Shown here: positions 23,706 to 31,983 of the stretch, one piece after another | Layout: every line of letters starts with the position of its first letter | Position numbering within the stretch: position 1 is the stretch's first letter | Assembly (NCBI RefSeq): GCF_003550015.1 | Contig: NZ_QXEV01000018.1 | Location: 1-34,782, forward strand | Direction: 5' to 3' | DNA from: Anaeroplasma bactoclasticum | GTDB taxonomy: Bacteria > Bacillota_I > Bacilli_A > Acholeplasmatales > Anaeroplasmataceae | Length of the DNA stretch: 34,782 bases | Position numbers and translations under genes: made by a program | Notes under the pieces: generated by a model | The model's input: only the letters and a program-made list of their open reading frames with translations | Database searches by the model: none | Told to the model about the DNA's origin: nothing

Positions 23706-24080
23706 TTATTTTATAAGAGATAGACATAAAATAATTAAATTACTATTCACTAATTTTGAGATAGCATCTAATGCTTCTAAAGTATCATCTATAGATAAAT
23801 CTATATGATTAAAAAAGAATAAAGTAAAGCCCTCTCTATAAAGATTTGCAATAAATATTTTTGAGTATTCTTTAATGAAAGCATTATAGTCAATATTATA
23901 TTTCTTATCAAACATTGGTAAGATTACACAATTATATTTATCTAATTGACATACCTCATATCTTAAGTGTAATGGATACTTCTTATAGCATTTATTACAT
24001 ATATATTCTTCTTTGGATTTAAATAAATCTAATAATCCTCTTTTAATATAAAATATTTCACCACAAATTCTACAAATCAT
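23706..24080 (-). CDS. Small zinc-ribbon protein at the comFC position
   Basis: A 124-residue protein I cannot place firmly. The first 35 residues hold two Cys pairs, CRICG and CNKC (residues 3-6 and 28-31), a likely structural zinc site; LHLRYEVCQLDKYNCVILPMFDKKY follows. The C-terminal part is helical and hydrophobic (LFFFNHIDLSIDDTLEALD). In Bacillota comFC, which begins with a similar zinc ribbon, often lies just upstream of hpf-secA. This gene has that position and ribbon but not the phosphoribosyltransferase domain of ComFC (about 230 residues), so it may be a reduced relative. The ATG has a GGAGG site 9 bases before it. Confidence 0.62.
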   Translation of the reverse strand: MICRICGEIFYIKRGLLDLFKSKEEYICNKCYKKYPLHLRYEVCQLDKYNCVILPMFDKKYNIDYNAFIKEYSKIFIANLYREGFTLFFFNHIDLSIDDTLEALDAISKLVNSNLIILCLSLIK

Positions 24081-24137
24081 TTTCTTTTTCCTCCATATAA
24101 ATATATAGTGGGGAAAATGGAAAAAATTAAAAAAAGA

Positions 24138-24161
24138 TGACTACAAATTGAATTGTAGTCA
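24138..24161 (-). terminator. Intrinsic terminator of the priA-fmt-metK operon
   Basis: On the minus strand TGACTACAA and TTGTAGTCA pair as a 9-bp stem, followed by TCTTTTTTT. It begins 9 bases after the metK stop. Confidence 0.9.
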
Positions 24162-24169
24162 CCAAAATT

Positions 24170-25324
24170 TTACTTTAATAAAGTTTTAAGCTCGGAAACC
24201 TTATCTAAATGCTCCCAAGGTAGGTCAATATCTGTTCTACCAAAATGACCATAGGCTGCAGTCTTTTTATAAATAGGTCTCTTTAAATCTAGAGTACGAA
24301 TAATACCCTTTGGAGTTAAATTAAATACCTCTAAAATCTTATCCTGAATCTTTTCTTCAGAAACTTTAGCAGTACCAAATGTATCCACTAATACAGAAGT
24401 TGGCTCTGCAACACCAATGGCATAGGATAGTTGAATCTGGCACTTATCACATAACCCAGCTGCAACAACATTCTTTGCGATATATCTTGCCATATAGGAT
24501 GCACTTCTATCTACCTTAGATGGATCCTTACCACTAAATGCTCCACCACCATGACAAGCAGCTCCACCATAAGTATCAACAATAATCTTTCTACCTGTTA
24601 AGCCTGAATCTCCTGCAGGTCCACCAATAACGAATCTACCTGTTGGGTTAAATAAGAACTTAGTATCCTTATCAACTAAAGAGGATGGAATAACCTCATC
24701 AACAACATACTTCTTAACATCAGCTGCAAGCTGTTCTAAAGAAACATCTGGTGAATGCTGTGTTGAAATTAATACAGTATCAATTCTATAAATCTTACCA
24801 TTATCATCATATTCAACAGTAACCTGGCTCTTACCATCTGGTCTTAAATAAGATAATGTACCATTCTTTCTTACTTCAGTTAGCTTATAGCATAGCTTAT
24901 GAGCTAAAGTAATTGCTAAAGGCATATATTCTTCTGTTTCACGGCATGCATAACCAAACATAATACCCTGATCTCCTGCACCCTGAGCGTGGTCGCTAGA
25001 TTCATCTACACCCATCGCAATATCTGGGGACTGTGGATCGATTGCAGTTAATACAGCTAAATTATCTGCATCAAAACCATATTTACCTCTTACATAACCA
25101 ATTTCAGTTACAGTATCTCTTACAATCTTTTGTACATCAACGTAATGGTTTGTAGTGATTTCACCAAATACCATTACCATACCTGTTGTACAAATTGTTT
25201 CACACGCAACTCTACCATTAGGGTCATGTGCTAAAATATCATCTAATATTGCATCACTAATCTGGTCTGCAATCTTATCAGGATGTCCTTCTGTTACACT
25301 CTCTGATGTGAAAAATCTTTTCAT
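24170..25324 (-). CDS. metK: S-adenosylmethionine synthetase
   Basis: Makes S-adenosylmethionine from methionine and ATP, as a tetramer in the cytoplasm. At 384 residues it is full length. Motifs: [20 protein letters not shown] at the N-terminus (ATP site), [12 protein letters not shown] near 117, and the P-loop-like [17 protein letters not shown] near 260. It is the last gene of the priA-fmt operon. Its AGGAG site overlaps the end of the TSCPD gene, one base away. A SAM riboswitch at the head of the operon, 5 kb upstream, gives direct feedback by its product. No separate promoter is seen. Confidence 0.97.
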   Translation of the reverse strand: MKRFFTSESVTEGHPDKIADQISDAILDDILAHDPNGRVACETICTTGMVMVFGEITTNHYVDVQKIVRDTVTEIGYVRGKYGFDADNLAVLTAIDPQSPDIAMGVDESSDHAQGAGDQGIMFGYACRETEEYMPLAITLAHKLCYKLTEVRKNGTLSYLRPDGKSQVTVEYDDNGKIYRIDTVLISTQHSPDVSLEQLAADVKKYVVDEVIPSSLVDKDTKFLFNPTGRFVIGGPAGDSGLTGRKIIVDTYGGAACHGGGAFSGKDPSKVDRSASYMARYIAKNVVAAGLCDKCQIQLSYAIGVAEPTSVLVDTFGTAKVSEEKIQDKILEVFNLTPKGIIRTLDLKRPIYKKTAAYGHFGRTDIDLPWEHLDKVSELKTLLK

Positions 25325-25325
25325 A

Positions 25326-25571
25326 TTAATTACTCTCCTTTAATGCTTGGGCAAGCTGATCTGCACAGCTTGTAGGTCTAGACCCACAAGTATTGCCCTC
25401 TAATATTTCAATAACCTTAGTTTTAGGCATACCCTCAACTAATTTACCAATGGCCTTTAAATTACCATTACATCCACCAACGAAAGATACGTTATGGACG
25501 ATTCCATTTTCATCAACCTCAAAATTGATTTGGCGGGAACATACACCTTTTGTTTTGTATTCACCCTTCAT
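25326..25571 (-). CDS. TSCPD domain protein (TIGR03905-like)
   Basis: An 81-residue protein consisting of one TSCPD domain, a module also found at the C-terminus of some ribonucleotide reductases. Conserved cysteines appear at [32 protein letters not shown]. The four Cys probably bind a metal. Its biochemical role is unknown. ATG with AGGAGG at 10 bases; it sits between the HD-GYP-like gene (14 bases upstream) and metK (1 base downstream), in the SAM-riboswitch operon. Confidence 0.85.
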   Translation of the reverse strand: MKGEYKTKGVCSRQINFEVDENGIVHNVSFVGGCNGNLKAIGKLVEGMPKTKVIEILEGNTCGSRPTSCADQLAQALKESN

Positions 25572-25585
25572 AATAATAATACCTC

Positions 25586-26926
25586 CTACATCTCATCAAA
25601 TATCTTTTCAAAATCCGAAGAATATCTTGTAAAACGGTCATATACCATTGGATCAAAATATATCTTAAAGGATTTTTCCATATAAGCGATTGTGTTTTTA
25701 TGATTATATGCCTTCTTATAGGGCTTAACGCTTCTCATAGAAACATACAAATCACAAATTAGAATAATTTCAGATTCTAAAGTATTCTGGATTTCTCTTT
25801 CATGACGAATGAAATTATCATCATCAGATCCCTCGAAAGTTGCTCTTAGGATATCTTCTCCCTTTCTTTTTAGCTGAAGACGAGAAATAAGCCTACTTCC
25901 AAGCTCTGTTTGTTCTCTTATTGCCAAAAATTTCTCTTCGTCTGAGGAAATATTTTGGAATGCGAAATCAACCTTTTTATCGATATGTAATCTAGAATAC
26001 TCTACAACCTCTTTGCACTTTTCAGGCGCTAAAGATAAAAGGGAGGATAATTTTTTAACCATAATAGCCAAAATATCTGCTTCCTTTTTTTCTTCATCTG
26101 TAACCTTTTCACTAGATAAGGTTACATCAAAAATTTGAGTTACTACACTCGTGTAGTCATCCTGAACCTTTCTTCTTTTCGCAAGCTCCTTTTTACGCTC
26201 ATCCTGCATAAAATTAGACATAGATACATAAATATATAAAATAAGCATAAATCCTACAAGAAGGATGGTTCGAATTAAAATATCTCTAAATTCTGTACCA
26301 CTAAAAACTCTTTTAATACCTTCCCAGATATCCCGATTACCAGCTACCTCAAGCATAGAATAGGTAATGGTAAAATGTAATATCGTTACAATGACAACAA
26401 CCCAAACGAACATATTCTTAAGCATTTTTTTATTTTGATAGAATGCGGCAATCAGCAAGGCTATATAAATTAAAATGTAACCTGCTTCAGATAAATAATG
26501 CTCACCTTGAATGTCTTCTACCTCTCCATATTTTAATTTAACATAAACTAAGATAGAGGATAACAGCATATAGAATGCGGCCAAATACATCGCCATGGTT
26601 TGGCTTAAATTGTCCTCAGGTCCTGTCTTTATTAGCCTACCTAAAAAGTAGTTGACTAAGGCCGTAACGGGGAATAATAATACAGTTAATAGCCAATTGG
26701 AGGAATTCGTTGGATCTCCAATGGATATAATCATGAAAATTAAGGTATAGATCATATTGATGACAAAGATAATATTTTTAATTACAATATTCTTTCTATA
26801 TTGCACCATCTTATCATCTGTGATATCAATACCATTTTCAAATCCGAAATATTTTTGATAGAAGGTGTTGTTTCGGATTTTATTCTGTATTTTTGTTTTT
26901 AAGTTTTTCAGTTTTTTAAAAGCCAA
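25586..26926 (-). CDS. Membrane protein with degenerate HD-GYP-like domain
   Basis: 446 residues. After a basic, cytoplasmic N-terminus come about six membrane segments (50-75, 80-97, 110-130, 145-163, 170-190, 215-237). A coiled linker (MQDERKKELAKRRKVQDD) leads to a cytoplasmic domain of about 190 residues that follows the HD-GYP pattern: EKFLAIREQTELGSRLI, LESEIILICDLYVSMRSVKPYKKA and FDPMVYDRF. The metal-binding HD appears as LHIDKK and no GYP is seen, so c-di-GMP cleavage is unlikely; a sensing role is possible. It starts with TTG at 26926, 7 bases after GAGGTG. An out-of-frame ATG at 26931 encodes only seven codons. It lies between fmt and the TSCPD gene. Confidence 0.72.
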   Translation of the reverse strand: MAFKKLKNLKTKIQNKIRNNTFYQKYFGFENGIDITDDKMVQYRKNIVIKNIIFVINMIYTLIFMIISIGDPTNSSNWLLTVLLFPVTALVNYFLGRLIKTGPEDNLSQTMAMYLAAFYMLLSSILVYVKLKYGEVEDIQGEHYLSEAGYILIYIALLIAAFYQNKKMLKNMFVWVVVIVTILHFTITYSMLEVAGNRDIWEGIKRVFSGTEFRDILIRTILLVGFMLILYIYVSMSNFMQDERKKELAKRRKVQDDYTSVVTQIFDVTLSSEKVTDEEKKEADILAIMVKKLSSLLSLAPEKCKEVVEYSRLHIDKKVDFAFQNISSDEEKFLAIREQTELGSRLISRLQLKRKGEDILRATFEGSDDDNFIRHEREIQNTLESEIILICDLYVSMRSVKPYKKAYNHKNTIAYMEKSFKIYFDPMVYDRFTRYSSDFEKIFDEM

Positions 26927-26968
26927 AACATATCACCTCGCTTACAAATTTTATCATAAATTAGATAA

Positions 26969-27889
26969 TTATTCACTAAGAATAACATCACCTAGGGTGA
27001 AAATTTTTTGTCCGTTAGAAAAATCCTTACCAGAAGTTATCTTTTTACCTGGCATTAAGACTGAATCTAGAGTAATTGCACCATCTAATGTCTTTAAGGT
27101 AATTCCCTTCTTTATAGATAATACAGTACCTGGCGCTTCATTACCTTTATAATCAAGGATAGAAACCTTAAATACCTTAAGCTTAATATCCTTAACCTTT
27201 AAATAAGCCCCTGGCTCTAGTGCTAGTCCTCTTACTTGGTTAAATATATCTAAAGATTTTCTATTTAGATGAATCTCTTCTTCTTCAGGTGAAATATTTG
27301 CTGAATAGGTAGCCAAAGAATCATCCTGAGGAATACCTAGATTTTTCCCATCATAAATATCTGGTAGGGTTTTAAGTAATAAATCCTTACCCATTATAGA
27401 TAGCTTTTCAAATAAAGTTGTTGAATTATCTTCTTCTTTAATTACATATTCTTCCATGGAATAGATTTTTCCACCATCTAGCTTTTTAGCCATTTCCATA
27501 ATGGTTACACCAGTTTTTTCATCTCCATTCATCAAGCATCTTTGAATTGGAGCTCCACCTCTATGGTATGGAAGTAAGGAACCATGAACATTTACTTTAA
27601 CCTTAAAGCCATTTAATAATTTAGATGGTAAATACTGCCCATAGGCTGCAGTAATAAGTGTATCTGCACCGATAGATAATATTTCATCTATAGAATCCTT
27701 AATGGATTCTGGTTGAATCAATTTTAAATTTAATTCATGAGCTTTACTTGCAACTGGAGTATCTATAAATACTCCTTTTTTCTTTACTCTATTTGGCTGA
27801 GATACAACTAAAGCTATTTCATAATTTTGATATAGTCCCTCTAAGATAGGAACTGCAAATTCTGGAGTACCCAAAAATACAATTTTCAT
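26969..27889 (-). CDS. fmt: Methionyl-tRNA formyltransferase
   Basis: Transfers the formyl group of 10-formyl-tetrahydrofolate to Met-tRNAi for initiation. Full length at 306 residues. The N-terminus MKIVFLGTPEFAVPIL, the catalytic stretch VNVHGSLLPYHRGGAPIQ near residues 98-115 (Asn, His and the SLLP loop), and the later MAKKLDGGKIYS with the catalytic Asp are intact. The C-terminal tRNA-binding domain follows from about 205. It starts 6 bases after the priA stop, the classical priA-fmt order, and lies in the SAM-riboswitch operon. Confidence 0.96.
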   Translation of the reverse strand: MKIVFLGTPEFAVPILEGLYQNYEIALVVSQPNRVKKKGVFIDTPVASKAHELNLKLIQPESIKDSIDEILSIGADTLITAAYGQYLPSKLLNGFKVKVNVHGSLLPYHRGGAPIQRCLMNGDEKTGVTIMEMAKKLDGGKIYSMEEYVIKEEDNSTTLFEKLSIMGKDLLLKTLPDIYDGKNLGIPQDDSLATYSANISPEEEEIHLNRKSLDIFNQVRGLALEPGAYLKVKDIKLKVFKVSILDYKGNEAPGTVLSIKKGITLKTLDGAITLDSVLMPGKKITSGKDFSNGQKIFTLGDVILSE

Positions 27890-27895
27890 TTATAA

Positions 27896-30223
27896 TCACT
27901 TCCTTGTAATGGATATTGTAATATCCTTATTGTTTTGATATAAAGGATAAATATATTGTATTTTATCTAATACTATATCTTCTTTAGCCTGTACTAGAAT
28001 AACATAATGATATAAATCCTTCTTTTTAAATATATAAGCCTCTGTAGGACCTAATATTATAGAATTAATAGAAACACCTCTTAAAGCATTCGCTATATGA
28101 ATTGCTTCTTTTTTTGTTTCACCTAAATTCTTTCCAATGACTTCTATTTCAATTGGCTCTGAAAAAGGTGGCATCGAGGATGCTTTTCTAAATAGGATTT
28201 CTTTTTTATAGAAGCCTTCATAATCATGGTTTTTTGCACATTCAATGACATAATTATTTGGATCATAGGTTTGAATGATGACCTTACCATCTTTTTTGGC
28301 TCTACCAGCTCTACCTGCTACCTGTTCAATTAGATTGAATGCAACCTGGTTGGCATCGAAGGTAGGATAGTGTAGTGCAATATCTGCATTCGCAACTCCA
28401 ACTAAGGTTACATTTTCAAAATCTAATCCCTTTGTAACCATTTGAGTACCAACTAAAATATCTGCCTTGTGCTCTTTAAATTCATGGTAGATATTTTCAT
28501 AATCCTCCATTTTAGCTACCGTATCGGTATCAAGCCTTAATACCTTAGCCTCAGGTAATATATTCTTAACAGCCTCATAAAGCTTTTCTGTACCACTACC
28601 GACATATCTAATTTTATCTGAACCACACTTTTCACATTTCATTACATTTGAAATTTGATATCCACAGTAATGACATTTAAGAGTATTCGTCTTCCCATGA
28701 TAGGTTAAGGAAATATCACAGTGAGGACACTTAACTACCTCGCCACAGTTTCTACACTGTACGAAGGAGGAATAGCCTCTTCGATTTAAAAATAGAATCG
28801 ACTGCTCATGATTTCTATAGCACTTAATGATTTCTTCTTTTAAGATATTAGATAGGGGTGTTCTATTCCCATTTTTTAATTCTTCTCGTAAATCAACAAC
28901 AATAGATTTTGGAAGTTCACGCCCATTAGCTCTTTTTGGTAAGGATAATAATTCATATTCTCCATGAATTGCTCTAAAATAATCCTCGGCATTTGGAGTT
29001 GCACTACCTAAAACTAAAGGACAGTTATACGTATGAGATCTTATTTTAGCTAAATCTATTGCACTATATTTTGGATTATTACTTTGCCTATAGCTTGCCT
29101 CATGGCATTCATCTACAATAATAATACCTAAATTCTTAAGTGGAGCAAATATTGCAGATCTTGCACCAACTACTATTTTAACATCTCCATTTAGAATTCT
29201 TTTCCACTGTTCATATTTTTCAGAAATAGTTAATCTTGAATGTAATACAGCAATATTTTCTTTAAATCTAGCATAAAAGATAGCTGTAATTTGAGGTGTT
29301 AAGCTTATTTCAGGTACAAGCATTAATGCTTCTTTACCACTATGAATAGAATCCTTTATCCACCTCATATATAATTCTGTTTTACCAGAACCAGTAACAC
29401 CATGAAGTAAATATGTTTTTTCATTTCCAAGTTTTAAAGAATGATAAACATCCTCTTGCATACGATTTAAGGATACTTCCTTATCAATATAATTCTTGAT
29501 ATCCTCTTCTGGTTCTATTTCTTTTTTATAAAGGTCAATAAATCCATTTTTAGCTAATGTATCTATTACATTTTTACTATAGCCTGAATCATTCATTAAT
29601 GAATTTATATCTATATCTTCATTAATCTCTTCTAAATAAGAAAGTAAATCCATTCCTTTTTTAGAGCTTGGTATACCAACCTTCTCACTATTGAAATGAA
29701 CATAGGTGATATATTTTTCTTTTCTTACTCTTTTAATTCTAGAATCAATAACTAAATTACCTAATTTTATTTCCTTAAATAAAATAGGTTCTAATTCCTT
29801 TGGAATAGTATTAAAAGATATTTCCTTTTTTGTTTTAAAATGCTTTTGTAAGGATTCATCTAAACTATTAGTAACCCATTTAATTGTCTTTTCGTATTTC
29901 ATTCTTAAGGCTTGTGGAATCATGGTTTCTAAGCTTGTTGCATAAAAGGAAAAATCATGAATAGAAATATATTCTGCTAACTTAATAAATTCTTCATTTA
30001 ATACAGGCTTTAAATCAATCGCTTCATCGATTTCTTTTAAACCTCTTGTAACCTCTGTAGATTCTTTAGTTTTTAGAATATAGCCTGTTCTTTTTAATTT
30101 TCCAAAGGGTACCTTTACTCTACAGCCAACATGCAAAATTCCTTCTAGGTAGGTAGGAATTATGTAATCAAAGCTTTTATTGACTTGTTTGTTTTTAATA
30201 TCAATGATGACTTCTGCAAACAT
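27896..30223 (-). CDS. priA: Primosomal replication restart helicase PriA
   Basis: Superfamily 2 helicase of 775 residues that reloads the replisome at stalled forks. It has the N-terminal 3'-DNA-binding domain (1-105), a winged-helix region, Walker A GVTGSGKTELY at residues 275-285, and a Walker B read as VDECHEAS (most PriAs have DEEH). The zinc module of four Cys pairs (CRNC, CPHC, CHYC, CEKC) lies near 475-515, and the C-terminal helicase motifs include GTQMVTKGLDF and QVAGRAGRAKKDG. The ATG follows a perfect AGGAGG at 7 bases. It is the first gene after the SAM riboswitch and its terminator. Confidence 0.96.
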   Translation of the reverse strand: MFAEVIIDIKNKQVNKSFDYIIPTYLEGILHVGCRVKVPFGKLKRTGYILKTKESTEVTRGLKEIDEAIDLKPVLNEEFIKLAEYISIHDFSFYATSLETMIPQALRMKYEKTIKWVTNSLDESLQKHFKTKKEISFNTIPKELEPILFKEIKLGNLVIDSRIKRVRKEKYITYVHFNSEKVGIPSSKKGMDLLSYLEEINEDIDINSLMNDSGYSKNVIDTLAKNGFIDLYKKEIEPEEDIKNYIDKEVSLNRMQEDVYHSLKLGNEKTYLLHGVTGSGKTELYMRWIKDSIHSGKEALMLVPEISLTPQITAIFYARFKENIAVLHSRLTISEKYEQWKRILNGDVKIVVGARSAIFAPLKNLGIIIVDECHEASYRQSNNPKYSAIDLAKIRSHTYNCPLVLGSATPNAEDYFRAIHGEYELLSLPKRANGRELPKSIVVDLREELKNGNRTPLSNILKEEIIKCYRNHEQSILFLNRRGYSSFVQCRNCGEVVKCPHCDISLTYHGKTNTLKCHYCGYQISNVMKCEKCGSDKIRYVGSGTEKLYEAVKNILPEAKVLRLDTDTVAKMEDYENIYHEFKEHKADILVGTQMVTKGLDFENVTLVGVANADIALHYPTFDANQVAFNLIEQVAGRAGRAKKDGKVIIQTYDPNNYVIECAKNHDYEGFYKKEILFRKASSMPPFSEPIEIEVIGKNLGETKKEAIHIANALRGVSINSIILGPTEAYIFKKKDLYHYVILVQAKEDIVLDKIQYIYPLYQNNKDITISITRK

Positions 30224-30250
30224 AAATTTACCTCCTTTAGAAATTTAAAA

Positions 30251-30269
30251 GCCATCCCACAAGGATGGC
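30251..30269 (-). terminator. Riboswitch-controlled terminator before priA
   Basis: GCCATCC and GGATGGC form a 7-bp stem followed on the minus strand by TTTTAAATTT, directly before the priA ribosome binding site. Its 5' arm can instead pair with GATGGC at the 3' side of aptamer helix P1 (30288-30293), extended by ATAAA/TTTAT, giving an alternative antiterminator hairpin. Confidence 0.82.
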
Positions 30270-30286
30270 ATAAAATCATAATTTAT

Positions 30287-30371
30287 TGCCATCATTCAAG
30301 CTTTAGCACCTTTCCTTTAAGGGAGGTTGCTTGGTAGTCATGGAGCTTGTCTCTCGTACCATCTTTATGAC
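30287..30371 (-). promoter_or_regulatory. SAM riboswitch (S-box type, lacking P4)
   Basis: The RNA begins at the predicted transcription start, where GUCAU pairs with AUGGC to close P1. P2 is GGUA/UACC around a kink-turn-like ACGA/AUGAC. The hairpin above it carries CAAG, which can pair with CUUG after GGUGCUAAAG (the S-box pseudoknot). AAGCAACC and AAGGUGCUAA are the conserved P3 strands. The P4 hairpin of standard S-boxes is absent, so it resembles SAM-I/IV variants. When SAM binds, P1 holds GAUGGC and lets the terminator at 30251 form. It controls priA, fmt, the HD-GYP-like gene, TSCPD and metK. Confidence 0.85.
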
Positions 30372-30377
30372 ATAATC

Positions 30378-30406
30378 ATTATACATTTAATTTTATTAAA
30401 TTACAA
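30378..30406 (-). promoter_or_regulatory. Promoter of the priA-fmt-metK operon
   Basis: TTGTAA (30401-30406) and TATAAT (30378-30383) with 17 bp between them. The predicted +1 (G at 30371) is the first base of the aptamer P1 helix. Between this promoter and the folT stop, 30426-30455 can form an 11-bp AT-rich hairpin (AATTTATAGAA / TTCTATAAATT) without a T tract, a weak folT terminator at best. Confidence 0.8.
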
Positions 30407-30462
30407 CCAAAAGTTATATAAATGGAATTTATAGAAATAGTACATTCTATAAATTTAGTTCA

Positions 30463-31764
30463 TTAAAAGAATGAGATGTTTTCCGCAATTTTAGGATTGA
30501 TTAAATTCATCGCACTCATAGGTACAGTAACTGCCTTTAATACAAAATATAATAATAAGCTTTGAGGTAATAAATATACTAAATTTTTAGGTAAGCTTAT
30601 TCCTATCATATAAGCATACATGGCATCCCCTGATAATCCATAGACGAATGCTCTACAGAAGGATCCTATAATTACATTACATACAAAATTCACTATTACT
30701 CTTGCAAGTAAAACTCTAGAGAATGTAATATGTGTTTTATAAAAGCACATACCATATGTGAAGCATGCAAGCATTGCTTGGAAGGTATAGCCAATAAAGA
30801 ATGTTCCATCTGGCATTACTAAATAACCAATAACATCGCTTAATGCACCAATAAGTAAGGATGGGATAGGTCCATACATCATACAAGCTATAGCTAAGAA
30901 TAAATAGCCGAATCCAATACCTAAATCAGAAAATCCGGATGGGATTCTTAAGAATTTAGATATAATTACTAAGCCAAGTAATAATGCAATGGTTACTAGG
31001 CTTTTTACATTCTTAAATGCTTCTAGAGATTTTTTAAAATAGCTTAAATGGAATGGTGTTCTATAAATTTCATCATTATCATATTCATGAACAACTTCCA
31101 TATCATATTTACCAATAAATAATAAACAGAATGCAATTCCAAAAATTAAGCCAACACCAAGTCCAATAGCTCCTGCAATAATCATTGCCTTTGTTTCTAC
31201 TTCTGTTGAATTTAAATTTCCATTACTATCTAAGGAATATTGATTATAATAATCATTATCAAATATAGTAGTTATTCCTAATACTTCATTTCCTTTAGAA
31301 TTTGTATATGTATAATTTGCATTATATTCATCAATAATTGTTTGATCTAATGACATTAAAACTAAATGCTTCAAGAATCCTCTTGCGATAGCATCTGAAT
31401 ACTCATTATTATCTCCACTCACATTAAATGAAGATTTATATACAGTGATTGTATATCCCGTTTCATTATCTCCATCAATAGTTAAACCAGATAATTCTAC
31501 TAATTGGTAGGTTGTTTTGCCATTCTTTACAGATAATTTAGAGCCTGTATACCAGCTTGTAGTAACTTCCTTTGTTTTTTTGATTGCATCTTCTGAAATA
31601 ATCGCTTTTGTATCTACTACTACAGGATCTTTATATCTAAATGAAAAAGATACAGTATTATGGAATGCATAATGAGCTACCAATATACCAATTAAAAGTC
31701 CAATAGCTAGGAATACAACATCAATCATTATTCCTTTTTTTAAGCATAATAAAATTTTTTTCAT
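30463..31764 (-). CDS. folT: FolT-type folate ECF S component with extra N-terminal membrane domain
   Basis: Folate-binding subunit of an ECF importer. The C-terminal part, about 250-433, is the FolT-like S component: IALLLGLVIISKFLRIPSG, GIGFGYLFLAIACMMYGPIP, LIGALSDVIGYLVMPDGTFF and a long hydrophobic end. A standard FolT has about 170-200 residues; here some 240 precede it. These are one helix (14-33), an extracytoplasmic region of about 155 residues rich in Tyr, Asn and Thr (35-190), and a second helix (194-218) leading to a cytoplasmic linker. The folate assignment is backed by the THF riboswitch directly upstream. The ATG follows AGGAGG at 10 bases. The shared EcfA/T genes are not in the window. 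Confidence 0.85.
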   Translation of the reverse strand: MKKILLCLKKGIMIDVVFLAIGLLIGILVAHYAFHNTVSFSFRYKDPVVVDTKAIISEDAIKKTKEVTTSWYTGSKLSVKNGKTTYQLVELSGLTIDGDNETGYTITVYKSSFNVSGDNNEYSDAIARGFLKHLVLMSLDQTIIDEYNANYTYTNSKGNEVLGITTIFDNDYYNQYSLDSNGNLNSTEVETKAMIIAGAIGLGVGLIFGIAFCLLFIGKYDMEVVHEYDNDEIYRTPFHLSYFKKSLEAFKNVKSLVTIALLLGLVIISKFLRIPSGFSDLGIGFGYLFLAIACMMYGPIPSLLIGALSDVIGYLVMPDGTFFIGYTFQAMLACFTYGMCFYKTHITFSRVLLARVIVNFVCNVIIGSFCRAFVYGLSGDAMYAYMIGISLPKNLVYLLPQSLLLYFVLKAVTVPMSAMNLINPKIAENISFF

Positions 31765-31774
31765 AAATAAAAGG

Positions 31775-31796
31775 CCTCCTAAATAGAGAGCCCACT
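31775..31796 (-). promoter_or_regulatory. Hairpin enclosing the folT ribosome binding site
   Basis: Just downstream of the THF aptamer, GGCTCTCTA can pair with TAGGAGGCC (about 9 bp with one mismatch), taking in the AGGAGG at 31775-31780. This suggests translational control, in line with other THF riboswitches. The alternative pairing partner was not resolved. Confidence 0.5.
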
Positions 31797-31807
31797 ATAC
31801 ATAATAT

Positions 31808-31899
31808 ACAGCGGACGCGCAGAATTACCGCCACTAAAAGTGTTCGTCCATACCCAACATCCCGTGATATGGCACTTAACGCAATTTCTGCTACTCTGT
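31808..31899 (-). promoter_or_regulatory. Tetrahydrofolate (THF) riboswitch
   Basis: A 92-base element with the THF aptamer landmarks in order: ACAGAGUAG (P1 5' strand and junction), UGCGUUAAGUGCC, GGGAUGUUGGG, GGACGAA, GGCGGU, and CGUCCGCUGU closing P1 (ACAG/CUGU). It lies between a good promoter (predicted start about 8 bases upstream) and folT, the usual target of this class in Bacillota. Confidence 0.93.
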
Positions 31900-31913
31900 T
31901 CTTTACGAAATAA

Positions 31914-31942
31914 AGTATAGTATAGTTCATTTTTATTTTCAA
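31914..31942 (-). promoter_or_regulatory. Promoter of folT
   Basis: TTGAAA (31937-31942) and TATACT (31914-31919), spacer 17 bp, minus strand. It is divergent from the FNT gene promoter about 45 bp away. Confidence 0.78.
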
Positions 31943-31983
31943 GATGTTTTTATTTTTTTCATATCTCACTTTCAAAGAAAGCG

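Noticed and set aside
31790-31930. Extra outer stem of the THF riboswitch (ACTATAC/GTATAGT)
   Set aside because: The 5' arm overlaps the -10 box and should not be transcribed from the predicted start.
31721-31975. 84-residue minus-strand frame over the folT leader
   Set aside because: It covers the promoter and the THF riboswitch; its residues follow from the aptamer sequence.
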